From UBA6623 sp965238125 (GTDB lineage: Bacteria; Acidobacteriota; Terriglobia; Bryobacterales; UBA6623), in contig OZ250179.1 in the NCBI GenBank assembly GCA_965238125.1, positions 6,138,001-6,202,000 of the forward strand: a DNA stretch of 64,000 nucleotides. Reading direction: 5' to 3'. Position numbers and translations under genes: made by a program. Positions within the stretch are counted from its first letter, which is position 1, and every line of letters starts with the position of its first letter. The notes beneath the pieces are model-generated. The model was not told the origin of the DNA. It made no database searches and was given only the letters and a program-made list of their open reading frames with translations. Shown here piece by piece: positions 16,913 through 25,345 of this stretch.

Positions 16913-17682
16913 CTACTCGGCCATTGGAAAGCCGATCTTGCGGACCATCTCGCTGTATCGCGGATCATGGCGCACGAGATCGATACTGGGTTCGCATTGC
17001 ATGTAGACCAGTTGCGGTTCTCTGATTCGCAATGACTCCCCAAAGAGCTTGAAAGCCTCGTCGAGGTCGCCCAGTGCCGCGTGAGCCATTCCCATGTAAA
17101 GATTGCCGCCGAGGCCCAGCTCATCGCCGGATGATATCAAGGCGTCGAACTCGTTCCGAGCCTTTTCCATCTCTCCCATTTCGGCGAAAATCTGCAAACG
17201 CATCAAGTGGATGACCGCGGGAGGCGCGCCGGCTTGTTCATTCTTGCGGTTGGTTTCGAGGGCTTCGTTGTACTGCCCCAGGCGCGTGTAGGTCAGGGTC
17301 ACATCGAAGTAAGCACCGCTAAAACCCGGATGCAGCTTGATAGTCCGCAAGCTCTGTTCCAGCGACTCTTCGTAGCGCCGCGCGAAATGCAGGACCCGCG
17401 CCAGCGCCGTGCTGATGATCGGCGATAGAGGATCGAGTACCAGTGCTCTGCGCACTTCGGCGATCGCTTCATCGAAGCGCAGCAAGCACACCAGGAACAG
17501 ACCGAAGTTGTGGTGCAGGGTAGCCAGGCCCTCGTTGAGCTCAGCAGCTCGGCGAAACTTCCGCTCGGCCCGCACCCAGTCCCAGTCGGCGCGAAAGGAC
17601 AGGATGGCGGACGCCGTGTGGGCTTCGGCGCACCGTTCATCCAGTGCAATCGCCTTGGCGGCTGCTCGCCGAGCCTTATCAA
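16913..17682 (-). pseudogene. 3' part of a kinase-TolB-TPR gene cut off by IS1380
   Basis: Encodes tetratricopeptide-like helices (for example HHNFGLFLVCLLRFDEAIAEVRRAL and GAYFDVTLTYTRLGQYNEAL) up to a stop at 16913. Its upstream end meets the left end of the IS1380 element at 17683. Joining it to the kinase fragment at 19349 with one copy of the 5-bp duplication ATCAA restores one uninterrupted frame (HRESFDKARRAA). The joined gene would have 752 codons including the stop. On its own this fragment has no native start; an ATG inside the element could express a TPR-only peptide. Confidence 0.85.
17678..17682. repeat. Target-site duplication (left) of IS1380 copy 1
   Basis: ATCAA here and at 19349-19353 directly flank the element ends CCCGG and CCTGG. 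A 4-bp reading (ATCA) is also possible if the element starts with the preceding A. Confidence 0.85.
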
Positions 17683-19348
17683 CCCGGATTTCCACTTTAG
17701 TTTCGGTTCTGCTAACCATCGGGTGGACTCGGACGCCTTTATTTATGCGGGCTTGAAAGCACTCAAGGCGCTGAGGAGATCAACACCCAATGGGTGAAAA
17801 AGAAAACAAACCGTTTCAGCTCACCTTCAATGGATTTCTCAAGGTCGATTTCCAAGGATCGCGAGTCACCTCGGATGGCGGGCTGATTCTCATTCGCGAA
17901 CTGGACGAACGACTCGGACTAGGCAAGCTGATAGACGAGCATCTGACGGATTCGCGGCAAGGCTCGAACAAGAAGTTCCCGTTCGTCGATCTGCTGCGAC
18001 AGTCGGTCTACTCCCGCTTGGCGGGCTACGAGGATCTCAACGACGCCGTTCGTGTCTCCGCCGATCCAACCTTTCGGCTGATTGGCTCGAAGAAGAACTG
18101 GGATCGCGGCGCGGCGCTGACCTCCCGGCTGCAGAGCTTCGAGACCGCCATGCTCGCCGGCGACGAGAATCTGATCGGGCTGATGGCGGTGAACCGCGAG
18201 TTGATCGCGCAAGCCGAGGCCGGTGATGACTCCGCGTGCGTCGTGCTGGACATGGACTCTACCGAGAGCCCCGTCCACGGCCGGCAGGAAGGCAGCGCCT
18301 ACAACGGCCACTTCGAGTCGGTCTGCTACCACCCACTGTTGCTGTTCAACCAGCACGGCGATTGCTTGGCGGCAAAGTTGCGACCGGGCAACGTGTCCAG
18401 CGCCGAGGACTGGGACGAGCTGCTGCTGCCGGAAATCGAACGCCAACAGGCGGAGGGCAAACAGGTGACGTTCCGGGCCGATGCCGCCTTCGCCAAGCCG
18501 GATATTTACGAGACGTTGGAGGAGCGCGGCGTGGACTACGTGATTCGCATCCCGGCCAACAAGAGCCTGGAGCTGGAGATCGAAGATATCCTGTTTCGTC
18601 CGCCGGGCAGGCCGAGCGCAAAGCCCCTGGTGCGCTACAGGAGCTTTCGGTATCAGGCCGCGAGCTGGTCGAAGTCCCGGCGGGTTGTTGCGAAGGTCGA
18701 GCATCACCAAGGTGAGTTGTTTCCTCGCGTCGGTTTCATCGTCACGAGCATGGCCTTGCCGAGCCGCTCGCTGGTGCGGTTCTACAACAAGCGCGGCACG
18801 GCGGAGCAGTGGATCAAGGAAGGCAAACAAGCGACGCATTGGACAAGGCTGTCATGCCATCGGTTCCGGGCCAACGAAGTGCGACTGCAACTCAGCGTGC
18901 TGGCCTATAATCTGGGGAACCTATGGCGGAGGCTCGGGCTGCCGCAACGGATCAAGAGCTGGTCGCTGACGAGCTTGCAACAGCGGCTGATGAAGACGGG
19001 CGGTAGGCTGGTCAAGCATGCGCGGTACTATTGGCTGCTGTTGGCCGAAGGACATCTGAACCGGCGGCTGTTCGGCGACATGCTGCATAGGATCTGGGCG
19101 CTGCCTGTGCCGGGTGGGTAGCGTTGCCCGGGCGAGGATCAACAGTTTTTGGCTCCAAAAAGGTTTCGCAAGGAGCAGTGTCGGCCGGAGCGCCGTTCAG
19201 TCCGCTCAATCAACGTCTGTGAGCGGACGGACGAGCCCTGGCGCCTACCGGCGGAGGTGATGTGCAGGGTTCAGCGCGAAAAGACGTGGTATTCGGCGCA
19301 GCGGGGGTGTATCCTGTGACCGTGCCAGGGCCAAAATGGAAATCCTGG
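17683..19348 (+). mobile_element. IS1380-family insertion sequence, copy 1 (1666 bp)
   Basis: Terminal inverted repeats: the left end CCCGGATTTCCACTTTAG matches the reverse complement of the right end, CCAGGATTTCCATTTTGG, with a few mismatches. One transposase gene fills most of it, leaving about 107 bp before and 227 bp after. It is flanked by ATCAA duplications. Copy 2 (25346-27011) has the same length; I saw two base differences (near 18910 and 19173). Confidence 0.95.
17790..19121 (+). CDS. IS1380 family transposase (copy 1)
   Basis: 443 residues, the normal size for the family. DDE-type transposase: a first Asp in VVLDMDSTESPVHG (around residue 154), a second in VTFRADAAFAKP, and the Glu in the IS4-superfamily Y-x2-R-x3-E-x6-K signature, here YNKRGTAEQWIKEGK. 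It cuts and pastes the element by acting on its inverted repeats. All motifs are intact, so the element is probably still able to move. Its protein is identical to copy 2, because the one coding difference (AAT/AAC for Asn) is silent. Confidence 0.96.
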   Translation: MGEKENKPFQLTFNGFLKVDFQGSRVTSDGGLILIRELDERLGLGKLIDEHLTDSRQGSNKKFPFVDLLRQSVYSRLAGYEDLNDAVRVSADPTFRLIGSKKNWDRGAALTSRLQSFETAMLAGDENLIGLMAVNRELIAQAEAGDDSACVVLDMDSTESPVHGRQEGSAYNGHFESVCYHPLLLFNQHGDCLAAKLRPGNVSSAEDWDELLLPEIERQQAEGKQVTFRADAAFAKPDIYETLEERGVDYVIRIPANKSLELEIEDILFRPPGRPSAKPLVRYRSFRYQAASWSKSRRVVAKVEHHQGELFPRVGFIVTSMALPSRSLVRFYNKRGTAEQWIKEGKQATHWTRLSCHRFRANEVRLQLSVLAYNLGNLWRRLGLPQRIKSWSLTSLQQRLMKTGGRLVKHARYYWLLLAEGHLNRRLFGDMLHRIWALPVPGG

Positions 19349-20839
19349 ATCAAAGGACTCTCGGTGAGGGCTGGTGCCGTAGTGCGACCCTGCTACCAAC
19401 GTGCAGGCTTCCGCCAGCGCGGCGAGCGGCGGAGCGGCACGCGGGTCTTCGCGAGCTGACTGCTCAAAACATTCGATTGCACTCTGCACCGACTTGGATG
19501 TCCGCGCGTTGAGGTGATAGCGCCCCAGCAAATAGAGACGGTACGCTTCGGGCTTATCGGTCCACCTCTCGACAAGTTTTTGCGAAGGCTCCGCGCACAA
19601 CTCCCCGCGTAGGCCGTCGACAATGGCTTGCGAAATCTCGTCTTGTACTTCGAAGACGTCGTCCATGACGCGGTCGAATCTTTCCGACCACAGCTCGTAC
19701 CCGTTCGAAACGTTGCTCAGCTCGGCGGTAATCCGCAGCCTCTTGCCCATGCGGCGCACACTTCCCGAGACAACGGAGTCGACTTTCAAGGTCTCGCCGA
19801 CTTCTGATAAAGTCGGCGTTTTGCCTTTGAATTGGAAAGCTGAGTTGCGCGCCACAACACGCATCCCCTCGACTTTCGAAAGCGCCGTCATGATGTCTTC
19901 GGTGATGCCGTCGCTCAGAAACTCGCTTTCCTCGTCGTGATTCATGTTGGCGAAGGGCAACACGGCAACCGCGCATTCCTTGGGTTCGGACGGCAGGTCG
20001 TGAAGCGCTGTGTCGGCCGAGGCGACGGGCGATTCGAGAGCCGTGGAGAGATCCCGCAACATTTCGCTGATGTCCTGGTAACGGTCCTGAACACCTTTCG
20101 CAAGAGCCCTGGAGACGATTCGCTCGAGCGCGGCGGGGATGTCTTTCCGGCGTGCGCTAACCGGCTCGGGCTCTTCATGGCTGATCGCGTACAGAACCGC
20201 ATCGGTGTAGAGTCCCGAAAACGGCGGGTGGCCTGAAAGCATCTCCGACAGCACGCCGCCCAGCGACCAAATATCGGTGCGGTGGTCCACCTCGGTTCCG
20301 ACGGCCTGCTGCGGGGACATATAAGCGGCGGTACCCAGCATACGGGCGCTGCCGGTGGGCGAACTGCCGCCTAACTGCGCCAGGCCGAAATCGACGATCT
20401 TAACCTGCCCGTCGTTGGTGATGAGTAAATTGGCGGGTTTGATGTCGCGATGAACAACTCCCTTTTCGTGCGCCGCCCTCAGCCCCTCCGCAATTTGCTT
20501 TGCCAAGTCGACGGCTTCAGGGACTTCAAGCGGGTCGTCGGACTTCAGTGTGTCCGCCAGGCTGCGGCCTTCGACGTACGCCATGGCGATGAACGACCGG
20601 CCGTCGATCTCTTCGATGGCGTGAACCGTGCAAATATTGGGATGATCGAGCGCCGCCGCGGCCCGGGCTTCTTGGATGAAAAGCTCCTTCAGCTCGGGGT
20701 CTTGGAGTGCTCGACTCGAGAGGAACTTGAGCGCCACGGTCCGCCGCAGCCGGGAGTCCTCGGCCTTATGGACGACGCCCATGCCGCCTTCGCCGAGCTT
20801 CTCGCCGACGATGTAGTGGCCAATGGTTGTGTCGACCAT
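19349..20839 (-). pseudogene. 5' part of a serine/threonine kinase-TolB-TPR gene interrupted by IS1380
   Basis: Hanks-type kinase domain (residues about 9-270): glycine loop GEKLGEGGMGVV, catalytic Lys38 in VALKFL, HRD at 130-132 (VVHRDIKPANLL), DFG at 150-152. The catalytic set is complete. After a linker comes a TolB/adenylate-cyclase-associated type domain (AVAVLPFANMNHDEESEFLSDGITEDI through LWSERFDR), then the first TPR-like helices. Such proteins are common signalling kinases in Acidobacteriota. The gene is broken at 19349 by the IS1380 element. The frame runs on into the element and stops at 19271, adding about 26 foreign residues, so a truncated but kinase-complete protein may still be made. 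ATG 20839 fits the domain start; a TTG at 20875 is also in frame. Confidence 0.88.
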
Positions 20840-20875
20840 GGTGATGCGTTCACGGGCGCGGCCGCCCGGCGCCAA

Positions 20876-21147
20876 CCCGCGCCGCTATCCGTAAAGTTTA
20901 GCGCGGTTCGAAAAGCGGGGGAGTTTCGATGTGATCCAGGGATGGTACATATTTACGCGGGATTGCCCGGAGAACGCGGCCGGAACGTGGAGTCGCGGGT
21001 GAGGACATGTCGCCACGAATGGCGACACGGCACGCAAGAATGCGTGCGCCACGTCGGGAGACCGCCGATCTTCGCCGGGCGACTCCTTGGTCACGACGCC
21101 GTCCAAATTCAAGTTGAACCGGTCCCTGATCTCAGCAGCTTAATCAG
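20876..21147. other. Intergenic stretch with twin-hairpin repeat
   Basis: No gene seen. It carries the repeat at 21005-21058 described separately. Confidence 0.55.
21005..21058 (+). repeat. Twin-hairpin (REP-like) repeat, copy A5
   Basis: TGTCGCCA (21008-21015) pairs with TGGCGACA (21020-21027), and GCACGCA (21030-21036) pairs with TGCGTGC (21041-21047), followed by GCCACGTCGG. The same module opens copy A1 at about 1899 and closes copy A3 near 47965-48000 on the other strand. The compensating arms in the second hairpin differ between copies, which suggests selection for pairing. Confidence 0.8.
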
Positions 21148-22208
21148 TCACTTGGCGTAGCTTGGGTCGTCTTCCGTCGATTCAGCGCCGTTTTTCTCGG
21201 GCTTATGGCGCGGGATGTCGAAGACATCCACAGCCCGAGGCGACCTCAGTTCAGCGCCGGTGATTCTGCCGTTGAGGGATTGGAGGAATGCGGTCAGGTC
21301 CGATCGCTCGTCGCCGGTCAAGGCAACGGGCGCAATCTCGGCTTCGAACCCGGGTGGACCTTTTCCATCGGCCCGGGTGGGGCCGACCCGCCCCGGACGT
21401 AGTGGTCAAGGACCTTTTCCATACGCAAGAACATGCCGTTGTGCATAAAGGAGAATCGCCGCGTCACATCGCGCAGGCTTTGGGTCTTGTACTTGGAACC
21501 GGGCTTGGAATCCCCGACTCGTTCGGGCACCCCGGTGTAGTGAAATTTGTGATCGGTGAGCAGCGCCCCGTGGTGGCATTTGATGCAACGCGCCTTACCG
21601 CTGAACAGATCCAAGCCGCGCTTGGCGGCGGGTTTGAGGGCTGTGTCGTCTCCGTTGAGATAGCGGTCGAGATCGCTGTCGTAGGAAACCAATGTCCGCT
21701 CGTAGGAGGCCACGGCCTTCGCGATCAAGTCGAAGGTGATCGGCTCGCCGGGGAACGCCTTTTCGAAGAGCCGCCGATACCCTAGGTCGGCAGCCACGCG
21801 GGAAGCGGCGACGTCGGGGTCGAGCGCCATTTCCTGAGGGTGCTCCAGCGGCATCGGGACCTGCTCTTCGAGCGATTCCGCCCGCCCGTCGAAAAACATC
21901 GATTGCTGCCAGCCGACGTTGAGTAAGCCGGGCGCCTTGCGGGATAGTTCGGACTCGTTCAAGCCCCAAGCGCGGCTCAGGCCGTCCATGAAAAGCAACT
22001 CGGGTTTGTGGCAGGTGCCGCAGCTTCGACGGCCGCCGCCCGAAAGCATCGTTTCGAAGAAGAGCATCTCGCCCAACTCGATCTTTTCTTTCGTGGGCGG
22101 ATTATCGGGCGGGTAGGGCGGCGCGCCGGAAAGCGGAGCCAAGTGGGGCGTCGGTTCGGCGGCCCATAAGGCGAGGCCGGCAAGCAACGCTACGACGGCA
22201 GCTTTCAC
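21148..22208 (-). pseudogene. Di-haem cytochrome c peroxidase (MauG/CcpA type), frameshifted
   Basis: Signal peptide MKAAVVALLAGLALWAAEP, then two haem sites, CGTCH (C63, C66, H67) and CIKCH (C207, C210, H211), as in bacterial di-haem peroxidases that reduce hydrogen peroxide in the periplasm. The main frame stops early at 21318 after MEKVHPGSKPRLRPLP. From about 21345 the next frame continues with the expected family C-terminus (FEAEIAPVALTGDERSDLTAFLQSLNG) to a stop at 21148. One extra base in the CCCGGG run near 21350 explains it. It is either a young pseudogene or a sequencing/assembly error. The last residues (RHKPEKNGAESTEDD) look like a normal hydrophilic tail. Confidence 0.85.
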
Positions 22209-22652
22209 GTTTCAAACTCTAGCACAGCGGGGGTTGTGAGGCCCAAAATTGGAAGAATCGGCGGGCCGGGGCGGAGCGCTTCTGCGGTCTGAGGGACAGC
22301 GACGGTTTCCGGGCTTGGAGGGCAAGGCAGGCGGACAAGTCAAGGAGGTGTCGAATTGTCAACCGTTCGGCCGGTGGGCAGGGCAAAAGTTGCCTGTTGG
22401 TGGGAACTGCGCCGAACGGTTGTTCCTACGCCCCATCCGGGCTCATCGTGATTTGTGGCGGGCACGGCCCTGGGGTGGAATATCCGTACCCCGCCGTCTC
22501 CGTCCCTGGGCGAATGACCCCTCTGGCGGTCGTTCGGGGGCTTGGGGCGGGCCCAAGACCGGCCGCCAAGCGGCCGTTCAAAAACAAGCTCTCAGCTTGT
22601 CTCGCCTCAATTCGAGTTTCGGGGGAGGGGCGGCGGCTGGGAGCCGATTGCT
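22209..22652. other. Gene-free stretch with repeat fragments
   Basis: Contains CTACGCCCCATCCGGGC at 22426-22442 (its reverse complement, with one base of difference, recurs at 28872-28889), family E-like sequence at 22521-22576 and the hairpin ACAAGCTctcAGCTTGT at 22584-22600. I see no gene. Confidence 0.6.
22584..22608. repeat. Small hairpin repeat, family D
   Basis: ACAAGCT ctc AGCTTGT followed by CTCGCCTC. The identical unit lies at 56306-56330 between the SurA-like and YhaM-like genes. Confidence 0.7.
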
Positions 22653-23906
22653 ATGCTAACGGCGATGAAGCTCTCTCGCGCCTATCGATCGTCGATATTG
22701 CTTGCCGTCTTCGCCGCCGTCTGCCTTCCGCTCGCCGCTGAAAATTGGCCCTTCTTCCGCGGCCCGAGCCGACAGGGTATTTCATCGGACAAGAACGTCC
22801 CGCTCGAGTGGGACGAGAAAACGGGCGTTCGTTGGGCGCAAGACATTCCCGGCAGCGGCTGGTCCTCTCCCATCGTTTGGACAGACAAGGTCTTCGTCAC
22901 CATCACAACCGAAGAGGGCGCTTCCTGCCGCGTCATCGCGCTCGACGCCGCCTCGGGCCGAATCCTGTGGAACACCGAAGTCTTCCGCCAGGTCCCCGAA
23001 TCCAACCGCCGACAGAATTCCTTCGCGACGCCCACGCCGGCAACCGACGGGCGGCTCGTCTACGCCGTGTTTAACGACGGCGGCATCGCTGCTCTCGACT
23101 ATGAGGGGCAGGTCGTTTGGACCCACCGCGACTTCCACTATTTCAGCCAGCACGGGCTCGGCAATTCGCCGATCCTCCACGATGATTTGTTGATCATGAC
23201 CTACGACGGCAGCAGCCGCGCGGGCGACAAGATCGGGTGGAAAATTCCCTGGGACGGCGCCGCGTTGCGGGCCCTCGACACACGCACCGGAAAACTGCGT
23301 TGGGAAGGCAAGCGTGGCAAGTCGCGAATCGCCCACGTCACGCCCAACCTCATGAAGGTCAACGGCCGGATGCAGTTGGTCAGCTCGGCGGGCGATGTAA
23401 TCCAAGGGTTCGACCCCGCTGACGGACGGCGCCTCTGGTCGGTATTCAGCCAAGGCGAGGGCGTGGTACCCTCCGTCGTGGTCGGGAAGAACTTGGCCTA
23501 CACGGCTTCGGGATTTGAAGCCTCGACGATCCGGGCCGTCCGGCCGGGCGGAGAAATTGTCTGGGAACAAACGCGGGCTGTGCCGCATATCCCGTCGTTC
23601 TTGTATCTCGACCCCTACCTCTACTCAATCCACGAAAACGGGATCGCTTTGTGCATGCGGGCCGATAGCGGAGAGATCGTCTGGCAAGCGCGCGTCGGCG
23701 GGGCCTACTGGGCATCGCCGGTGTTGGCCGGCGGGCGGATCTATTTTCTCTCCGAAGATTGCCTAACGACGGTGATCGAGCCCGGCGCCGAATACAAGGC
23801 CGTTGCCTCGAATGCGCTACCCGGACGCTGCAAAGCTTCCATGGCGGTTTCCGACGGGCGATTCTACATCCGCACCGACACAAAGCTGTTCAGCGTCACC
23901 CGCTGA
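22653..23906 (+). CDS. Exported PQQ-type beta-propeller protein
   Basis: 417 residues from ATG 22653 (GGGAG about 10 nt upstream; ATG 22665 is an alternative). Signal peptide with LLAVFAAVCLPLAAE. Repeated blades of the PQQ/outer-membrane assembly propeller type: NWPFFRGPSRQGISSD at the N-terminus, VIALDAASGRILWNTEVF, IAALDYEGQVVWTH, LRALDTRTGKLRWEG, IRAVRPGGEIVWE, CMRADSGEIVWQARVGG. No quinoprotein dehydrogenase active-site motif was seen, so it is more likely a binding or scaffold protein in the periplasm than a PQQ enzyme. It lies between the two IS1380 copies as a single-gene unit. Confidence 0.85.
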   Translation: MLTAMKLSRAYRSSILLAVFAAVCLPLAAENWPFFRGPSRQGISSDKNVPLEWDEKTGVRWAQDIPGSGWSSPIVWTDKVFVTITTEEGASCRVIALDAASGRILWNTEVFRQVPESNRRQNSFATPTPATDGRLVYAVFNDGGIAALDYEGQVVWTHRDFHYFSQHGLGNSPILHDDLLIMTYDGSSRAGDKIGWKIPWDGAALRALDTRTGKLRWEGKRGKSRIAHVTPNLMKVNGRMQLVSSAGDVIQGFDPADGRRLWSVFSQGEGVVPSVVVGKNLAYTASGFEASTIRAVRPGGEIVWEQTRAVPHIPSFLYLDPYLYSIHENGIALCMRADSGEIVWQARVGGAYWASPVLAGGRIYFLSEDCLTTVIEPGAEYKAVASNALPGRCKASMAVSDGRFYIRTDTKLFSVTR

Positions 23907-24160
23907 CGGGACGCGCCACCACATTCACCGAGGCGAGGTAGGAAGCAGCTTCGCTGCGAAAATGAGGGGACTGCCATTCGATCTTCGCGCCCGCCGCACT
24001 GCTCGATTTCCAACGTCACTTGAGCGCGAAAATCGGTGGCTGTACTTGGCTGTACCCCCTTTTTCGCCTAGTTGGACTTGCGCCGCGGGCTGCTCGGACC
24101 ACGACGAGCGTCTGCCGTTACAGTCGACTAGAACCGGTGCCGGCACCGCCCCGCCCCCGC

Positions 24161-24493
24161 TCAATCTTCGCGCGGCCGTTTCGCCTGTCTGACCGCCAGG
24201 ACCCGGGTCAGCTCGGTAACCCGCCCTTCGAGGTCCCGAATCTTCGACAGCAGCAACAGCAGGCAAAACCCGCCTCCGGCAACCCCCAAATACGTCATCA
24301 GATCGGCGCCGCGGCCGACGCCCACCCGGTGAGCCAATAAATTCGTCCATTCCGGGAAAGCGACGAATACCGTCCCCACCGCGACAATCATCAGGACCAA
24401 AACTCGATCAACCAGCCGCGATCGAAGCGCCCGAAAATAGATGACCATGCCCGCGATGAGCAGGAAAACCAAAATGGGCTGAATCAGCGTCAT
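24161..24493 (-). CDS. DUF2304 family small membrane protein
   Basis: 110 residues, with three predicted membrane helices and a charged C-terminus (LSKIRDLEGRVTELTRVLAVRQAKRPRED) that likely forms a short coiled coil. DUF2304 proteins are regularly encoded with DPM1-like glycosyltransferases. That is the case here: the start overlaps the stop of the glycosyltransferase gene by 4 bp, so the two are translationally coupled. Probably an accessory subunit or membrane anchor of the enzyme. Confidence 0.85.
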   Translation of the reverse strand: MTLIQPILVFLLIAGMVIYFRALRSRLVDRVLVLMIVAVGTVFVAFPEWTNLLAHRVGVGRGADLMTYLGVAGGGFCLLLLLSKIRDLEGRVTELTRVLAVRQAKRPRED

Positions 24494-25176
24494 CCGAACA
24501 ACTTTCTCAGCACCAGGTCCACGACGATAGTGAACGAGTTGCTCAAGGGCTGCCCCTTGGAAGCGGAATACTCGGAATAGCGAATCGTCGCCGGTGCTTC
24601 TCGGTAGCGCAATCGGGCCCGCCGGACTTCGCGCTCGATCTCCGTCGCATGCGCGAAGCCGTTCTCGCGCAACCGGAAATTCATCATCGCCCGCCTCGAG
24701 AGCGCCCGGAAACCGTTATGGGTGTCGCGCAGCCAAAGCCCCCCCATCAGCCCGGATACCAGCATCCCCACTCGCAGCACCGCGCGCCGAGCGGCGGGCA
24801 CCTGCCGACGATCCGATTCCTTGAGAAACCGCGACCCGAAAACCACGTCGGCTTCGCCCGCCGCGATTGGCGCCGTCAAGTCATCGATCTGATCGGCGGG
24901 GTGCTGCCCGTCGGCGTCGAAATGAACTACCATCTCCGCGCCCTGGCGCAGCGCGTAGTCCATGCCCGTCTGTAACGCCGCGCCTTGCCCCAGATTCAAC
25001 CGATGTCGCAAGCCATGAACGGAAAGCGTTTGGAGAAGTTCCCAAGTACGATCGGTCAACCCGTCGTCGACGACCACGACCGTGTACCCTTGCTTGATCA
25101 AGGGTTCGAGAGTGGAGGCCAGAACAGCGGCCTCGTTATAGGCCGCCACGACCACGAAAATCGAGCTTCGATCCAT
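24490..25176 (-). CDS. Family 2 glycosyltransferase, polyprenyl-phosphate sugar synthase type
   Basis: 228 residues. GT-A fold with VVAAYNEAAVLASTLEPL at the N-terminus, VVVVDDGLTDRT, the metal-binding VVHFDADGQHP (DxD) and FGSRFL, resembling dolichol-/undecaprenyl-phosphate mannose or glucose synthases. These transfer a sugar from a nucleotide donor to a lipid phosphate at the cytoplasmic membrane face. There is no C-terminal membrane domain in the protein, so the coupled DUF2304 protein likely supplies membrane anchoring. The lipid-linked sugar would feed periplasmic glycosylation or envelope polymer synthesis. The upstream side is occupied by IS1380 copy 2, 169 bp away. Confidence 0.9.
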   Translation of the reverse strand: MDRSSIFVVVAAYNEAAVLASTLEPLIKQGYTVVVVDDGLTDRTWELLQTLSVHGLRHRLNLGQGAALQTGMDYALRQGAEMVVHFDADGQHPADQIDDLTAPIAAGEADVVFGSRFLKESDRRQVPAARRAVLRVGMLVSGLMGGLWLRDTHNGFRALSRRAMMNFRLRENGFAHATEIEREVRRARLRYREAPATIRYSEYSASKGQPLSNSFTIVVDLVLRKLFG

Positions 25177-25345
25177 GGTGTCGGCGAAACGGTGAAGCGA
25201 TACCCGCGCTCGTCTACTCTATCGTAATCCGAACAACGAGCAATTCAACGCGGTTTTTCAACTAGTCGCGCTGTCGTAACAGGCCCTGCCCCGCCACTAT
25301 GGGTCGGCCGAACCTGCGTCGCTGGCATAAACGGATGGGTTTACA

